Below, one piece after another: positions 7,982 to 17,067 of a stretch of DNA of 37,020 nt. This stretch comes from an uncultured Verrucomicrobiota bacterium (GTDB lineage Bacteria; Verrucomicrobiota; Verrucomicrobiia; Opitutales; Seribacteraceae). The translations under genes and the position numbers were made by a program. The notes below the pieces were generated by a model. The model saw nothing but the letters and a program-made list of their open reading frames with translations. It was not told the origin of the DNA and ran no database searches. Within the stretch, counting starts at the first letter, position 1, and each line of letters starts with the position of its first letter. The stretch is taken from NCBI GenBank assembly GCA_902618175.1, contig CACMZN010000020.1, positions 1 to 37,020 on the forward strand. Direction: 5' to 3'.

Positions 7982-9063
7982 ATACGGTGATTGGTTTCAG
8001 CATCGAACCAATGCGCTTTTCTCCAATTTGGTCGAACTAAAAGGCTGGATGAGGCGAATGTTTTCTCTCGGTCAAGTCGCATCCGCAGAGAATGTGAATC
8101 CTTTTTCAAATGAAGACATTGGGAATCTCCAAAGTTTTCGATTCTTTCAAGATTGGTTTTCAGGAATTCATATTGGAATCCGGTCTTTTCCGTTCTAGGT
8201 TCCAAATCCTCGGGCCGAATCCCGAGGGTGAATCGACCTGGCGGAGGAATCGGATGAGCACGTGGAATCGCAAGGGAAAAATCCCGGTTTCTAAAGATCG
8301 ATGAATTCAGATCCCCGCAGATGATCTCTCCCTCAAGGAGGTTGATGGGGGGGGTGCCGAAGAATTGAGCGACGAACAAATTATCAGGAAAATCAAAGAT
8401 TTCTTCCGGAGTTCCGACTTGAGCCACTCTGCCCTCGTTCATCACGCAAATTCTTTGACCAAGGGTCATTGCTTCAATCTGATCGTGGGTGACGAAGAGG
8501 GTGGTGCGTTGATGTTCCTGATGCAGACGGGCCAATTCCTGTCTCATTGAGGAGCGCAGATGAGCATCGAGATTGCTGAGGGGTTCATCCAGCAGATGAA
8601 TCGCTGGGTTTTTCACCAGCAATCGACCTAAGGCAACCCTTTGTCTTTGACCGCCCGAAAGTTGATGAGGCTTCCGGCGAAGGAGTTTTTCCAGACCGAG
8701 ACGTTGGGCCACGGGTCCGATGGCGTCTTGAATTTGCTGACGATTCTTTCTTCCTGCCCGTAGACCAAAAGACAAGTTTTCAAAAACGGAAAGATGAGGA
8801 AACAAAGCATAGTTTTGAAACACCATGCCGACGTTTCGATCCTTGGGTTGCCACCCGCCGACCTCCGATCCGTTGATGCGGATGCTGCCTCCGGTCGATT
8901 CGTCGAGTCCGCTGAGGATGCGTAGAAGAGTCGTCTTTCCACAGCCCGAAGGTCCGACGAGGGCCATAAGTTCCCCGCTGTTCACGGTCAAGTCGATTTC
9001 CTTCAGGGCTTTGGTGCCGTCAGGGAAGACTTTACTGAGCTTTTCAAAGATGATTTGAGACAT
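7972..9063 (-). CDS. ABC sugar importer ATPase (UgpC/MsmK/MalK family)
   Basis: A 363-residue ATPase of the normal length for CUT1 systems. It has Walker A GPSGCGKTT (37-45), Q-loop QNYALFP, signature LSGGQRQRVALGR, Walker B IHLLDEP with the D-loop, and switch THDQ. A C-terminal TOBE/MalK regulatory domain follows, with GIRPEDL and the terminal AHWFDAETN characteristic of UgpC-like proteins. It probably energises the two permeases encoded convergently beside it. The opposite orientation is unusual, because the ATPase is normally co-directional with or unlinked from the other genes. It is transcribed from the intergenic region shared with the cytochrome gene. Confidence 0.93.
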   Translation of the reverse strand: MSQIIFEKLSKVFPDGTKALKEIDLTVNSGELMALVGPSGCGKTTLLRILSGLDESTGGSIRINGSEVGGWQPKDRNVGMVFQNYALFPHLSVFENLSFGLRAGRKNRQQIQDAIGPVAQRLGLEKLLRRKPHQLSGGQRQRVALGRLLVKNPAIHLLDEPLSNLDAHLRSSMRQELARLHQEHQRTTLFVTHDQIEAMTLGQRICVMNEGRVAQVGTPEEIFDFPDNLFVAQFFGTPPINLLEGEIICGDLNSSIFRNRDFSLAIPRAHPIPPPGRFTLGIRPEDLEPRTEKTGFQYEFLKTNLERIENFGDSQCLHLKKDSHSLRMRLDREKTFASSSLLVRPNWRKAHWFDAETNHRIQL

Positions 9064-9107
9064 GTATGAAGAAGGATGTACGAGAGGCGGACGAGGGTAA
9101 AGCTCAG

Positions 9108-9139
9108 AGGATAGGCATAATCGCTTGAGCGACTATCCT
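9108..9139. promoter_or_regulatory. Bulged hairpin / palindrome upstream of the cytochrome c gene
   Basis: AGGATAG (9108-9114) pairs with CTATCCT (9133-9139). Inside it TCGC (9121-9124) pairs with GCGA (9129-9132) around a TTGA loop, leaving a six-base bulge on one arm. Four more T residues follow on plus, giving an attenuator- or terminator-like shape 20 bases before the ATG at 9160. It could instead be an operator shared with the divergent ATPase gene. Confidence 0.45.
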
Positions 9140-9159
9140 TTTTCCATAATCTGATTCTT

Positions 9160-9846
9160 ATGTTCATACGATGCGCTATTTTTTCTGCATGTTTTCTTGT
9201 TTTGGTAGGTTCCAAAGTCAGTGGCAGTGAGAAGTCTGAAGCCAAAACCGGCAACACCATGGCGGAAATGAAAATCCTGACACGGGAATGCACGGTTTGT
9301 CATGGAGTGCGGGAGGCTCAGCGGGGGCCCATTCTAAACGGCATGGATCATTGGTATCTATCCGATCAGATCCATAAGTTCAGATCGGGAATCCGGGGCG
9401 CCCGTTCCTCCAACAAGTCGGAATATCTGATGGGCGTGGGTACCCGCAAGGTGACCACCGATCTGCAGGTTGCCTTTTTGTCAAACTGGTTTGCGAACCA
9501 GGAACCCACTCCTGCCCTTCGCACAATAAGGGGAGACGTTGAACTTGGAAGGGAATTGTATCAAAGAAGGTGTGCTTCTTGCCACGGAGTCCGCGGAGAA
9601 GGGAATCGATTATTGTTGTCCCCTTCCTTGAACAAGTTGGAGGGTTGGTATTTTCTCGAACAGATGAGGAAGTTCCGTTCCGGAGAAAGGGGGTACCATC
9701 TGCGAGACGAGGGAGGAAAAATCATGGCTGCGGCATCAAAGGATTTTTCCGATTATGATCTCAAGAACATCGTTGCTTATTCAGTGGAAGCCTTTGGCCT
9801 GCCGGAAGCCCAAGCTGTTCCAGACCGGACCGAACGGGAGAAATGA
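9160..9846 (+). CDS. Di-haem cytochrome c (c4-like), periplasmic
   Basis: A 228-residue protein with an N-terminal signal peptide (hydrophobic AIFSACFLVLVG). It has two haem c sites, CTVCH (44-48) and CASCH (138-142), about 94 residues apart, so there are two class-I cytochrome c domains as in cytochrome c4. Both domains share the pattern of haem motif, GxR, and W-Y/F-L-x-x-Q-x-x-K-F-R-S-G. Candidate axial methionines are Met91 and the Met in GKIMAAAS. It would carry electrons in the periplasm toward a terminal oxidase or other reductase. It ends seven bases before the convergent murU stop. Its partner is not visible in the window. Confidence 0.88.
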   Translation: MFIRCAIFSACFLVLVGSKVSGSEKSEAKTGNTMAEMKILTRECTVCHGVREAQRGPILNGMDHWYLSDQIHKFRSGIRGARSSNKSEYLMGVGTRKVTTDLQVAFLSNWFANQEPTPALRTIRGDVELGRELYQRRCASCHGVRGEGNRLLLSPSLNKLEGWYFLEQMRKFRSGERGYHLRDEGGKIMAAASKDFSDYDLKNIVAYSVEAFGLPEAQAVPDRTEREK

Positions 9847-9853
9847 AAAGCAT

Positions 9854-10531
9854 TCAGCCGACCTTGGAGGGCGGTGAAGCTTGCAGAGCCTGGAGACGTT
9901 CGGGCGTACCCACGTCATCCCATTTGCCGAGATGAATCCTTCCTCCCACTTGGTCGTCGGCAATGGCCTTGCGCAGCCGGGGAACGATAGAGAATCTTTC
10001 AACTCTTGCTCCATCAAGGAGGGAGGGATGGTAAAGAGCGATGCCGGAATACAACAGGGTAGGGCAATCTACTTCCCGAACCCGGTTCTCAACCAGAGAA
10101 AAGTCACCCTTTTCCCGCCACTTGGGCTTGGGGGCGAGGTAAAGCATGGCGAGGTCACCGTCCGGCAGTCCGGCAGGAAGGGTAGTGAAGTCGAGATCGC
10201 ACCAAACGTCCCCATTGACGACCAGAAAGGTCTCCACACCAAGAAGGGGCAGGGCCTTTACCAGACCACCCCCGGTTTCCAAGGGATCCGGTCCCTCATC
10301 AGAATATCGGATCGATATGTTCCATCGCGAACCATCTCCCAGAGACTCAGGAATCTTGGTTCCGAGATGTCCCAGATTAATCACGATTTCCTTAAATCCG
10401 GCAGCGGATAATTTTTCCAGATGAAATTCGATCAATGGTTTCCCGCCGACCGGGATCAAGGGCTTGGGAATACGATTGGTGAGGGGACGCAGACGTTTGC
10501 CGTATCCAGCGGCCAGAATCATGGCCTTCAT
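9854..10531 (-). CDS. murU: N-acetylmuramate-1-phosphate uridylyltransferase
   Basis: A 225-residue nucleotidyltransferase that converts MurNAc-alpha-1-P plus UTP to UDP-MurNAc in peptidoglycan recycling. The N-terminus carries the signature AGYGKRLRPLTNRIPKPL, followed by GGKPLIEFHLEKL, ETGGG and VVNGDVWCD (metal and nucleotide binding). I chose ATG 10531 because the methionine directly precedes the conserved beta strand and overlaps the amgK stop (ATGA). Adjacency to the kinase that makes its substrate separates it from generic sugar-1-P transferases (RmlA or mannose-1-P guanylyltransferase types). Confidence 0.85.
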   Translation of the reverse strand: MKAMILAAGYGKRLRPLTNRIPKPLIPVGGKPLIEFHLEKLSAAGFKEIVINLGHLGTKIPESLGDGSRWNISIRYSDEGPDPLETGGGLVKALPLLGVETFLVVNGDVWCDLDFTTLPAGLPDGDLAMLYLAPKPKWREKGDFSLVENRVREVDCPTLLYSGIALYHPSLLDGARVERFSIVPRLRKAIADDQVGGRIHLGKWDDVGTPERLQALQASPPSKVG

Positions 10532-11517
10532 GAAAAATTCATGATTCGAGCCTGCTTGATAAGGGAACGAATGGCTTTGAGTTCCCCATACCGGTTCAGA
10601 ACTTCGTCGACATAACCGAGAATACGAGGAATGTCCTTCAGGTAATCGGACTTGCCGTCCCGAATCGTCAGACGATGAAAGATACCGATGCATTTCAAAT
10701 GCCTCTGCAAGCCGGAGAAATCAAACCATTTCATGAAGATGGGAGCATCCACCGTATGTTTCAAGGCGCCCTGAAGACGCAGTTGTTCCTGAAAGGATAG
10801 AACTTTTTCGGAAATCCATTTCTCGGAATTGTCGACGTAGCAATCCCGCAGCAAAGAAGCCAAGTCGTAGGTAACGGGTCCAAGCATAGCTCCCTGAAAA
10901 TCGATCACTGCAGGGCGTCCGTCCTCAGGCAAAAGAAGATTGCGGCAATGAAAATCCCGATGCATGAAGTTTTTCGGCATTTGGTCCACTTCCCGAACCA
11001 GTTCGTCAACCTGAGCATGGTAGGAGTCGATTGAAGTGTCGGGCAGGCACCAGGTGCGGAAGATTTCCAGTTCCTTGTGTTGCCAAGCCGGGTCGAAGAC
11101 CGGAAGATTGTCGGCTGCGGATCTGAGACGGGTCTGGAATCCAAGAATTTCACTCATGGCAAGATCATACAGATGGTCTCTTTGGCATCCTTGAATCGCT
11201 TCCTGATAGTGAAGATCTCCAAAGTCAGTGAGTACCATAAATCCAAGATCCATGTTTTTCTCCAGAATATCAGGTACGCGAATCCCTGCCCGCTTCATCC
11301 ACTCACCGATTCGAACGAATGGTTCGCAAGGTTCTTTTTCCGGGGGAGCATCCATGACGACGTAGGATTCCTGATTTTTCCGTATCCTGAAGTAACGCCT
11401 GAAACTGGCGTCCGCCGATGCAGATTCCAGTTCGGCATTCCCATAGGGAGTACATTCGCTCAGCCACTTCCTAAGCGCTTCCATCCTCTCGTCCATCACC
11501 TCAATCACACAATTCAT
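10528..11517 (-). CDS. amgK: N-acetylmuramate/N-acetylglucosamine anomeric kinase
   Basis: A 329-residue aminoglycoside-phosphotransferase-fold kinase with the catalytic loop HRDFHCRN (186-193), metal-binding DFQGA (206-210) and the AmgK-typical ASFRRYFRI near residue 37. It phosphorylates the anomeric carbon of MurNAc (and GlcNAc) and feeds MurU, whose start overlaps its stop. The pair bypasses MurA/MurB and makes the cell less dependent on fosfomycin-sensitive synthesis; that is established for Pseudomonas and inferred here. A shorter start at Met8 or Met12 is possible. It lies 70 bases downstream of the DUF1501 gene on the same strand. Confidence 0.87.
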   Translation of the reverse strand: MNCVIEVMDERMEALRKWLSECTPYGNAELESASADASFRRYFRIRKNQESYVVMDAPPEKEPCEPFVRIGEWMKRAGIRVPDILEKNMDLGFMVLTDFGDLHYQEAIQGCQRDHLYDLAMSEILGFQTRLRSAADNLPVFDPAWQHKELEIFRTWCLPDTSIDSYHAQVDELVREVDQMPKNFMHRDFHCRNLLLPEDGRPAVIDFQGAMLGPVTYDLASLLRDCYVDNSEKWISEKVLSFQEQLRLQGALKHTVDAPIFMKWFDFSGLQRHLKCIGIFHRLTIRDGKSDYLKDIPRILGYVDEVLNRYGELKAIRSLIKQARIMNFS

Positions 11518-11587
11518 TTGTGCGGATGAGTGAAACTGGGGTCAAAATAAAAACGCAGGATCCTGAAAAAAAGGAAAGGCTTCTGGC

Positions 11588-13048
11588 TTACGCCAACAAA
11601 TCAGAAATGACTTTGGGATGCTCCACACCGGTAAGTCTTTGATCGAGACCCAAGTATTTGTAGGTGAAGCGTTCGTGGTCGATGCCCAAAGCCCTGAGGA
11701 CTGTAGCGTTGAGATCGTTGACGTGCACGGGATTTTCGACGATGTTGTAGGCGAAATCATCTGTCTTGCCATATTCAAATCCCGCTTTGAATCCACCGCC
11801 CGCCATCCACATGGAAAAGCAACGTCCATGATGGTCGCGCCCATGGTTGTCCTTGGTCAGTTTTCCCTGAGAATAAATGGTTCTTCCAAATTCACCTCCA
11901 CAGATCACGATCGTATCCTTGAGCAACCCACGTTGTTTGAGATCCTTGACCAATGCAGCGGCGGCTTGATCGACGTCCTTGGTCTGACCACGAATTTGCT
12001 TAGGTAGGTTATTGTGCTGGTCCCATCCGCGATGAAACAATTGGATGAAAGGAACACCTCGTTCGGAGAGCCGTCGTGCAATCAGGCAATTGTGGGCGAA
12101 AGTTCCTTTTTCCAAGGCGTCTTCTCCATAGAGATCGAGCACATGTTGGGGTTCGTCCCTGAGATCGACCAATTCGGGCACGCTGGTCTGCATGCGGTAG
12201 GCCATTTCATACTGAGCAATGCGCGCGTCGATTTCCAGATCGCCTGTTTCACTCTTCTTGGCAAGGTTGATCCGAGAAATTCCATCGAGCATATTTCGAC
12301 GCATCTCTCTGGAAACCCCGTTTGGGTTGGAAAGATAGAGAACGGGATCACCGGCGGAGCGAAACTTCACTCCCTGGTGCTTCGAGGGAAGAAACCCACT
12401 GCCCCACAAACGATCGTACAGGGCCTGGGCATTTCCCTTGCCTTTGGAAATCATGACCACGTAACCGGGAAGATCCTTGTTTGGACTGCCTATTCCCCAA
12501 TCCAACCATGCCCCCATTGAAGGCTTTCCAGGTTGCTGAGAACCAGTGTTGATGGCGGTGATTGCGGGGTCATGGTTGATCGCCTCGGTGTGAACTGATT
12601 TAACTAAGGTGATTTCCTCTGCGATTCCGGCAATTTCGGGAATGGCATCGCTGAACCATGAACCACTGGGGCCGTGGCGGGAAAATTCGAACATCGGAGC
12701 GACACAGGGAAAAGATTCCTGCCCCGAAGTCATGCCGGTGATTCGTTGTCCGTTGCGAACACTGTCGGGAAGTTCGATTCCGTGAATTTCTCTCATCTTC
12801 GGATGGTAGTCGTACAAATCGATGTGCGAAGGACCACCGGACAAAAACAAATAAATGATGCGTTTTGCCGTAGGTTTGAAATGGGGAGTTTCCAAACTGC
12901 CGGAAAGTCTCAAGGCATCCGGGTTGGAGCCTCCTTCGAGAAGGTCGGGGTTGAGCAAGCTGGCGGCTCCGAGAGCGCCGAGTCCACGCGCTCCGAGACC
13001 GATCATTTCTCTGCGGGTTTGGACTTGGTGAAATTCGAATGGATTCAC
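11588..13048 (-). CDS. DUF1501 family protein (sulfatase-like fold), Tat-exported
   Basis: A 486-residue DUF1501 protein. The N-terminus has a twin-arginine motif ([10 protein letters not shown], Arg12-Arg13) and a hydrophobic stretch [11 protein letters not shown], so Tat export is likely. Typical family sequences are [30 protein letters not shown] and CGGEFGRT. The fold is related to alkaline phosphatases and sulfatases, but the biochemical role is not established. It starts five bases after the stop of the PSD1/DUF1549 protein, the standard gene pair in Planctomycetota and Verrucomicrobiota, usually linked to polysaccharide breakdown by genomic context. Confidence 0.9.
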   Translation of the reverse strand: MNPFEFHQVQTRREMIGLGARGLGALGAASLLNPDLLEGGSNPDALRLSGSLETPHFKPTAKRIIYLFLSGGPSHIDLYDYHPKMREIHGIELPDSVRNGQRITGMTSGQESFPCVAPMFEFSRHGPSGSWFSDAIPEIAGIAEEITLVKSVHTEAINHDPAITAINTGSQQPGKPSMGAWLDWGIGSPNKDLPGYVVMISKGKGNAQALYDRLWGSGFLPSKHQGVKFRSAGDPVLYLSNPNGVSREMRRNMLDGISRINLAKKSETGDLEIDARIAQYEMAYRMQTSVPELVDLRDEPQHVLDLYGEDALEKGTFAHNCLIARRLSERGVPFIQLFHRGWDQHNNLPKQIRGQTKDVDQAAAALVKDLKQRGLLKDTIVICGGEFGRTIYSQGKLTKDNHGRDHHGRCFSMWMAGGGFKAGFEYGKTDDFAYNIVENPVHVNDLNATVLRALGIDHERFTYKYLGLDQRLTGVEHPKVISDLLA

Positions 13049-13053
13049 TTTGA

Positions 13054-16000
13054 TTATTCTCGATTCATGGTTTCGTCCAAGTTCAGGATCATGGAGCCCA
13101 ATATCGTCCAGGTTGCATGCTCCGCTTGAGAAATCGAAGCGTCCCGAGGAGATTCCCCGATCGCGAGGAGTTCTTGGGCACGGTCTGGTTCCTTTTCGAA
13201 GATCTCAAGATGATGATGGTGTGCGTTCTTGAGAACTTCCAGCCGAAGAGAATCGGCGGACCGACCAGTGGCGCATTGGAAGGCCCAGTCAATTTTGCCG
13301 GAGATGGATTTCCTCCCACTTTGAAGAATCCTTTGAGCAAATGCCCGGGCTGCTTCGACGAACTGTTCGTCGTTTAGGGTGACGAGCGCCTGCATGGGGG
13401 TATTGGTGCGTTGCCTTTGCAAGGTACAAGTCTCCCGAGTGGGAGCATCGAAAGCCATGAGACCAGGGTGGGGAGCCGAGCGTTTCCAGTAGGTATACAT
13501 GCTCCTGCGGTAGAGCTTGTCGCCGTCGTCGCGTACAAACTTGACGACTGGTCGCAAGGCAACCTCATTCCATAGCCCGGGTGGTTGGTAGGTTCTGACG
13601 CCGGGACCACCAAAAGTTTGGTTCAAAAGTCCACTGACGAAGAGGGCGTTGTCACGGACGAACTCTCCCATCAAGCGGAAACGGGAAGCTCGAGAATAAT
13701 AAAGATTTTCTGGATCTTTTTTCCGGTGAACCGGACGAACGATTGAACTTTGACGGTAGGTGGAACTCATAACCAACTGTTTAATCATCCGTTTGACGTT
13801 CCATTTGCTCTCTCGAAAGTCATAGGCCAGCCAGTTCAGCAAGTCGGGGTGTGTCGGCGAACTACCCTGAGCTCCGAAATCACCTGGAGTGGACACCAGG
13901 GGCTGGCCGAAGATGGTTTGCCAATATCGATTGACCGTGACCCGGGCGGTCAATGGATGATTTTCATCCATCAGCCACTTTGCCAAACCAAGTCGATTTT
14001 TCGGCAGGTTTTTCCTCATGGGTGGCAGAAATGAGGGAGTGTCTGCTGAAATTTCCTTCGATTTGTCGGGGGCCGAATATTGTCCACGCATGAGAAGGTA
14101 GGTTTTTCTCTCCTTGTTTGCCGGGTTGTCTGCCATAATCATGGAAGTGACTCGTTCTTTTCTGAGACTCTCCAATTCCTTGTCTGCCTTGGTCTTGAGC
14201 TCCTTGATTTTTTGATAAGGTTCGTCCTGCGACTCCAAAAAATGGGTGAGGAGGGTTTCTTTTTGAGATTGTGTTCGATTGTTTTCGGGAATGCCCAGTA
14301 TCGGACCAATGGGATCACTCTGGGCAAGAATTCCAACTTCCTTCGGACTCAAGTTTCGATCGTAGAAGCGGACTTCATCGATTGCTGTGCCTTTTACAAA
14401 GGAAGACGTGGAACGCCCACCCACATGAAGAGGCTTTTTGGTGCGGATGGATTTGGTGAGAGAATCTTCGGCGGAAATCTTACCTTGGTTTTTACCGTTT
14501 ACATAGATCCGAACTCCCCCTGCTTTTGCCGTTCCATTGTAGGTAACGAAAAGGTGATTCCATTGATTAGGCTTGATTTTTTCTCTTGCAACCACCTTGA
14601 TGGCGTTGCTTGGCCATTCATGGATGAGATGTACTCCCGGGCGCCCGCCTTCCAGCCAAAGATCGTATCCGCGATGTTTGTTCTCCACGTCCATTTTGCC
14701 GAGAACGGCACCGGTTAGATTATCGCGGGGAATCTTGACCCAAGCTCCAAAACTGAAGGATTGGTTGCTTTCGAAATTTCCAAAATCCCGAACTTCGACA
14801 AATCCTCTTCCCTCGATTTTGATGCCGCCGCCAAACTTGGCCAGCCGTATGGGTTTGGCTTTGCCTTTCAGGAGACATCCTTGGGGCGGACGAATCAAGT
14901 CTTTGGTTACGTTTTCCTCGAATTCATCCAAGGGCAGGTGAGCAATGAGGTCCTCCGGTTCGGGTGCGCTAAGATTGCCGTCGTAAGATGTTGTGGTTTC
15001 CTTCGACCAGGCAAGAAAAGAATCCATCACCATGCCCCTTCTACTCTTCATTTCCTTAGTGAAACCTGCGACTTTCCTCTCCGCTTTGGCTAGACTGGCT
15101 TTTCTTTCCGGACTTACGATTTCGACCATGGGCTCCGCGTTTCCACTTCTCGTCTGCATTCCAGAGTCTGCGTTGTTGTTGTAGAAGGCGAAAAATTGGA
15201 AATATTCCTCCTGAGAGATGGGATCGTATTTGTGGGAATGACATTGGGCGCATTCCATGGTCAGTCCCATCCACACGTTGCTGGTCGTCTTGACTCGATC
15301 AACTACGTATTCGACTCGGAATTCCTCGGCAATTGCTCCACCTTCATCGGTGGTAGCGTGATTACGGTTGAATCCGGATGCAATTTTCTGATCGACGGAT
15401 GCGTCGGGCAAAAGATCGCCCGCTAATTGTTCGATGGTGAACTGATCAAAAGACATGTTGTTTCTGTAAGCGTTGAGAACCCAATCCCGCCAGGGCCACA
15501 TGTCCCGGGGTCCGTCATCGTGGAACACCGAAGTGTCTCCGTAGCGAGCGGCATCCATCCAGACCAAAGTCATTCTTTCGGCGTAGGCATCGGAACGGAG
15601 CAAATGGTCGACGACTTTTTCATAGGCATGAGGAGAATGATCCAAGACAAAAGAATCAATTTCTCCCGGACGAGGAGGTAATCCGGTGAGGTCGAAGTAT
15701 AATCTCCGAACCAGAGTTCTCTTGTCGGCTTCAGGCGAGGGTGAAAGATTCAGCTCCTCCAGGGTTTTCAGAACGAATTGATCAATGGGATTGCGGATCC
15801 AATGAGGGAGGGAATTCTTTGGCGGACTTGGTCTGATCACCGGATTGAATGCCCAGTGGTCTTCCCACTTGGCCCCTTGCTCAATCCATTGCCTCAAGGT
15901 TTCGATTTCCTCGGCGGTCAATTCCTTCTTGAATTCGGGTGGGGGCATTACATCATCTTCATCCTGAGAGGTGATTCGATGCCAGGCTTCGCTTTTATTC

Positions 16001-16221
16001 AAGTTTTTGATAGCAAAAGCAGCAACGCCGTTCCTTTCGTCGAAGGCATGGTCCTTTTTGTCCAAGCGAAGGTTGGCTTTGCGTGACTTTTCAGAAGGTC
16101 CGTGACAAAAGAAACATTTGTTTGACAAGATCGGACGCACGTCCCGATTGAATGAAATTGATTCAGACCAAGCTAAACATGCAGGATATGCAAACAGAAG
16201 GAAGCGAAAAAAGAATTTCAA
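13054..16221 (-). CDS. Planctomycete cytochrome c / DUF1549 / LamG / DUF1553 protein
   Basis: A 1055-residue secreted multidomain protein. In order it has a signal peptide (1 to about 20), a PSCyt1 cytochrome c domain with CFFCH (36-40) and the axial-ligand-like DVMPPP, DUF1549 (about 140-345, with [12 protein letters not shown] and FDLTGLPP), a LamG/concanavalin-like domain (about 430-630, with HLPLDEF and VRIYVNGK), and C-terminal DUF1553 (about 720-1010, with [12 protein letters not shown] and HPDLLNWLA). One haem site is visible. This architecture is almost confined to the PVC group, and the LamG insert suggests carbohydrate binding. It is first in a probable operon with the DUF1501 gene and perhaps amgK-murU. 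The catalytic role is not known. Confidence 0.92.
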   Translation of the reverse strand: MKFFFRFLLFAYPACLAWSESISFNRDVRPILSNKCFFCHGPSEKSRKANLRLDKKDHAFDERNGVAAFAIKNLNKSEAWHRITSQDEDDVMPPPEFKKELTAEEIETLRQWIEQGAKWEDHWAFNPVIRPSPPKNSLPHWIRNPIDQFVLKTLEELNLSPSPEADKRTLVRRLYFDLTGLPPRPGEIDSFVLDHSPHAYEKVVDHLLRSDAYAERMTLVWMDAARYGDTSVFHDDGPRDMWPWRDWVLNAYRNNMSFDQFTIEQLAGDLLPDASVDQKIASGFNRNHATTDEGGAIAEEFRVEYVVDRVKTTSNVWMGLTMECAQCHSHKYDPISQEEYFQFFAFYNNNADSGMQTRSGNAEPMVEIVSPERKASLAKAERKVAGFTKEMKSRRGMVMDSFLAWSKETTTSYDGNLSAPEPEDLIAHLPLDEFEENVTKDLIRPPQGCLLKGKAKPIRLAKFGGGIKIEGRGFVEVRDFGNFESNQSFSFGAWVKIPRDNLTGAVLGKMDVENKHRGYDLWLEGGRPGVHLIHEWPSNAIKVVAREKIKPNQWNHLFVTYNGTAKAGGVRIYVNGKNQGKISAEDSLTKSIRTKKPLHVGGRSTSSFVKGTAIDEVRFYDRNLSPKEVGILAQSDPIGPILGIPENNRTQSQKETLLTHFLESQDEPYQKIKELKTKADKELESLRKERVTSMIMADNPANKERKTYLLMRGQYSAPDKSKEISADTPSFLPPMRKNLPKNRLGLAKWLMDENHPLTARVTVNRYWQTIFGQPLVSTPGDFGAQGSSPTHPDLLNWLAYDFRESKWNVKRMIKQLVMSSTYRQSSIVRPVHRKKDPENLYYSRASRFRLMGEFVRDNALFVSGLLNQTFGGPGVRTYQPPGLWNEVALRPVVKFVRDDGDKLYRRSMYTYWKRSAPHPGLMAFDAPTRETCTLQRQRTNTPMQALVTLNDEQFVEAARAFAQRILQSGRKSISGKIDWAFQCATGRSADSLRLEVLKNAHHHHLEIFEKEPDRAQELLAIGESPRDASISQAEHATWTILGSMILNLDETMNRE

Positions 16222-16460
16222 ATTATTACGATTGGGTTTTGTTTACGGCATGGAAAACTTAGTGAGATAAACCCGAGAGTTTTGCTTGTGAAAACAACGC
16301 ATCCGTTTGAGACCGATTAAACCATTCATCCGACTTTCATCAAATTGAAACAAGATGAATCATGAATCAAGACTCAAAAGGTTTACAAGGGCATGGGGTA
16401 ATTCCTTAAGGTCATGAAATCTCGTTGATAAGAAAGAGTGAACGTTGCATAAAAGATCAA
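16222..16460. other. Divergent intergenic region with repeat elements
   Basis: This 239-base AT-rich region lies between the PSD1 gene (minus) and a hypothetical gene (plus). It contains an inverted repeat TTCATC (16336-16341) / GATGAA (16354-16359) with a 12-base spacer, and an overlapping direct repeat ATGAATC twice (16355-16368). Either may be an operator. I see no convincing sigma-70 promoter. Confidence 0.3.
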
Positions 16461-17057
16461 ATGAATGAGCAGAATAAAAGGCAGGATGAATCCAATGAAC
16501 CAAGCGAGGAATTGGGATTTGATGCAGTGGATATGATGTTGGATGGAAATCTCAAGGGACAAGTCATCTATTCGATGATCAAAGCTATGGCGTCTGCTTT
16601 GGATGAAAAGGTTGGAATCCTAATGGATGCCGAACGAGGATTTGAGTCTAAGGAAAACGAAACCTTTGCCGAGGTGGCATTGCCTGAAATTGAAGCAATG
16701 GGGCAAGCCGTCGTCGAGGGATGCGTAGATTTTTCCAAAATCCGTTTTTGGGAAGCTTGCGAAACTGCAGAAATTGCCTGGGAAGAGACCAAGAATGATA
16801 AGGGTGAGGTGATTCAACGTATGCCGTACGCCCTTGCTGTGGAACCCGCTCGTTCGGGTAATCGCATTCTCACCAATCTTGAACAGATTCATTCTTGGCT
16901 GGAAGCTTCGCACCAAGTACACCAGGAGAAGGGCATGGGATGGATTTCTCCCTACGGATGTCCGGAAGACGGCCAACAAGCATTTGACCGAAGAGGTGAA
17001 TGCCTTGACAAATTGAATCGAATCATTTCATCGATAAAAACGAATTTCGAATTTTAA
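16461..17057 (+). CDS. Hypothetical acidic cytoplasmic protein
   Basis: A 198-residue protein from ATG 16461; a TTG at 16425 would add 12 residues. It has no signal peptide or membrane segment. It is rich in Glu, Met and Ala, with a predicted helical central part (GQVIYSMIKAMASALDEKVG and EVALPEIEAMGQAVVEG) and a C-terminal segment with HSWLEASHQVHQEKGMGW and SPYGCPEDG. I recognise no family. It stands alone, and its stop lies ten bases before the convergent alr stop. The length and normal codon use favour a real gene over a chance frame. Confidence 0.7.
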   Translation: MNEQNKRQDESNEPSEELGFDAVDMMLDGNLKGQVIYSMIKAMASALDEKVGILMDAERGFESKENETFAEVALPEIEAMGQAVVEGCVDFSKIRFWEACETAEIAWEETKNDKGEVIQRMPYALAVEPARSGNRILTNLEQIHSWLEASHQVHQEKGMGWISPYGCPEDGQQAFDRRGECLDKLNRIISSIKTNFEF

Positions 17058-17067
17058 TTCGTTCACC

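Noticed and set aside
11556-11565. CAGGATCCTG palindrome downstream of the DUF1501 gene as a terminator
   Set aside because: The stem is only five base pairs with no loop. The T-run after it is interrupted, so it does not support a terminator between the DUF1501 and amgK genes.
17048-17061. CGAATT/AATTCG inverted repeat between the hypothetical gene and alr
   Set aside because: The two-base loop and AT-rich six-base stem make a stable terminator unlikely.
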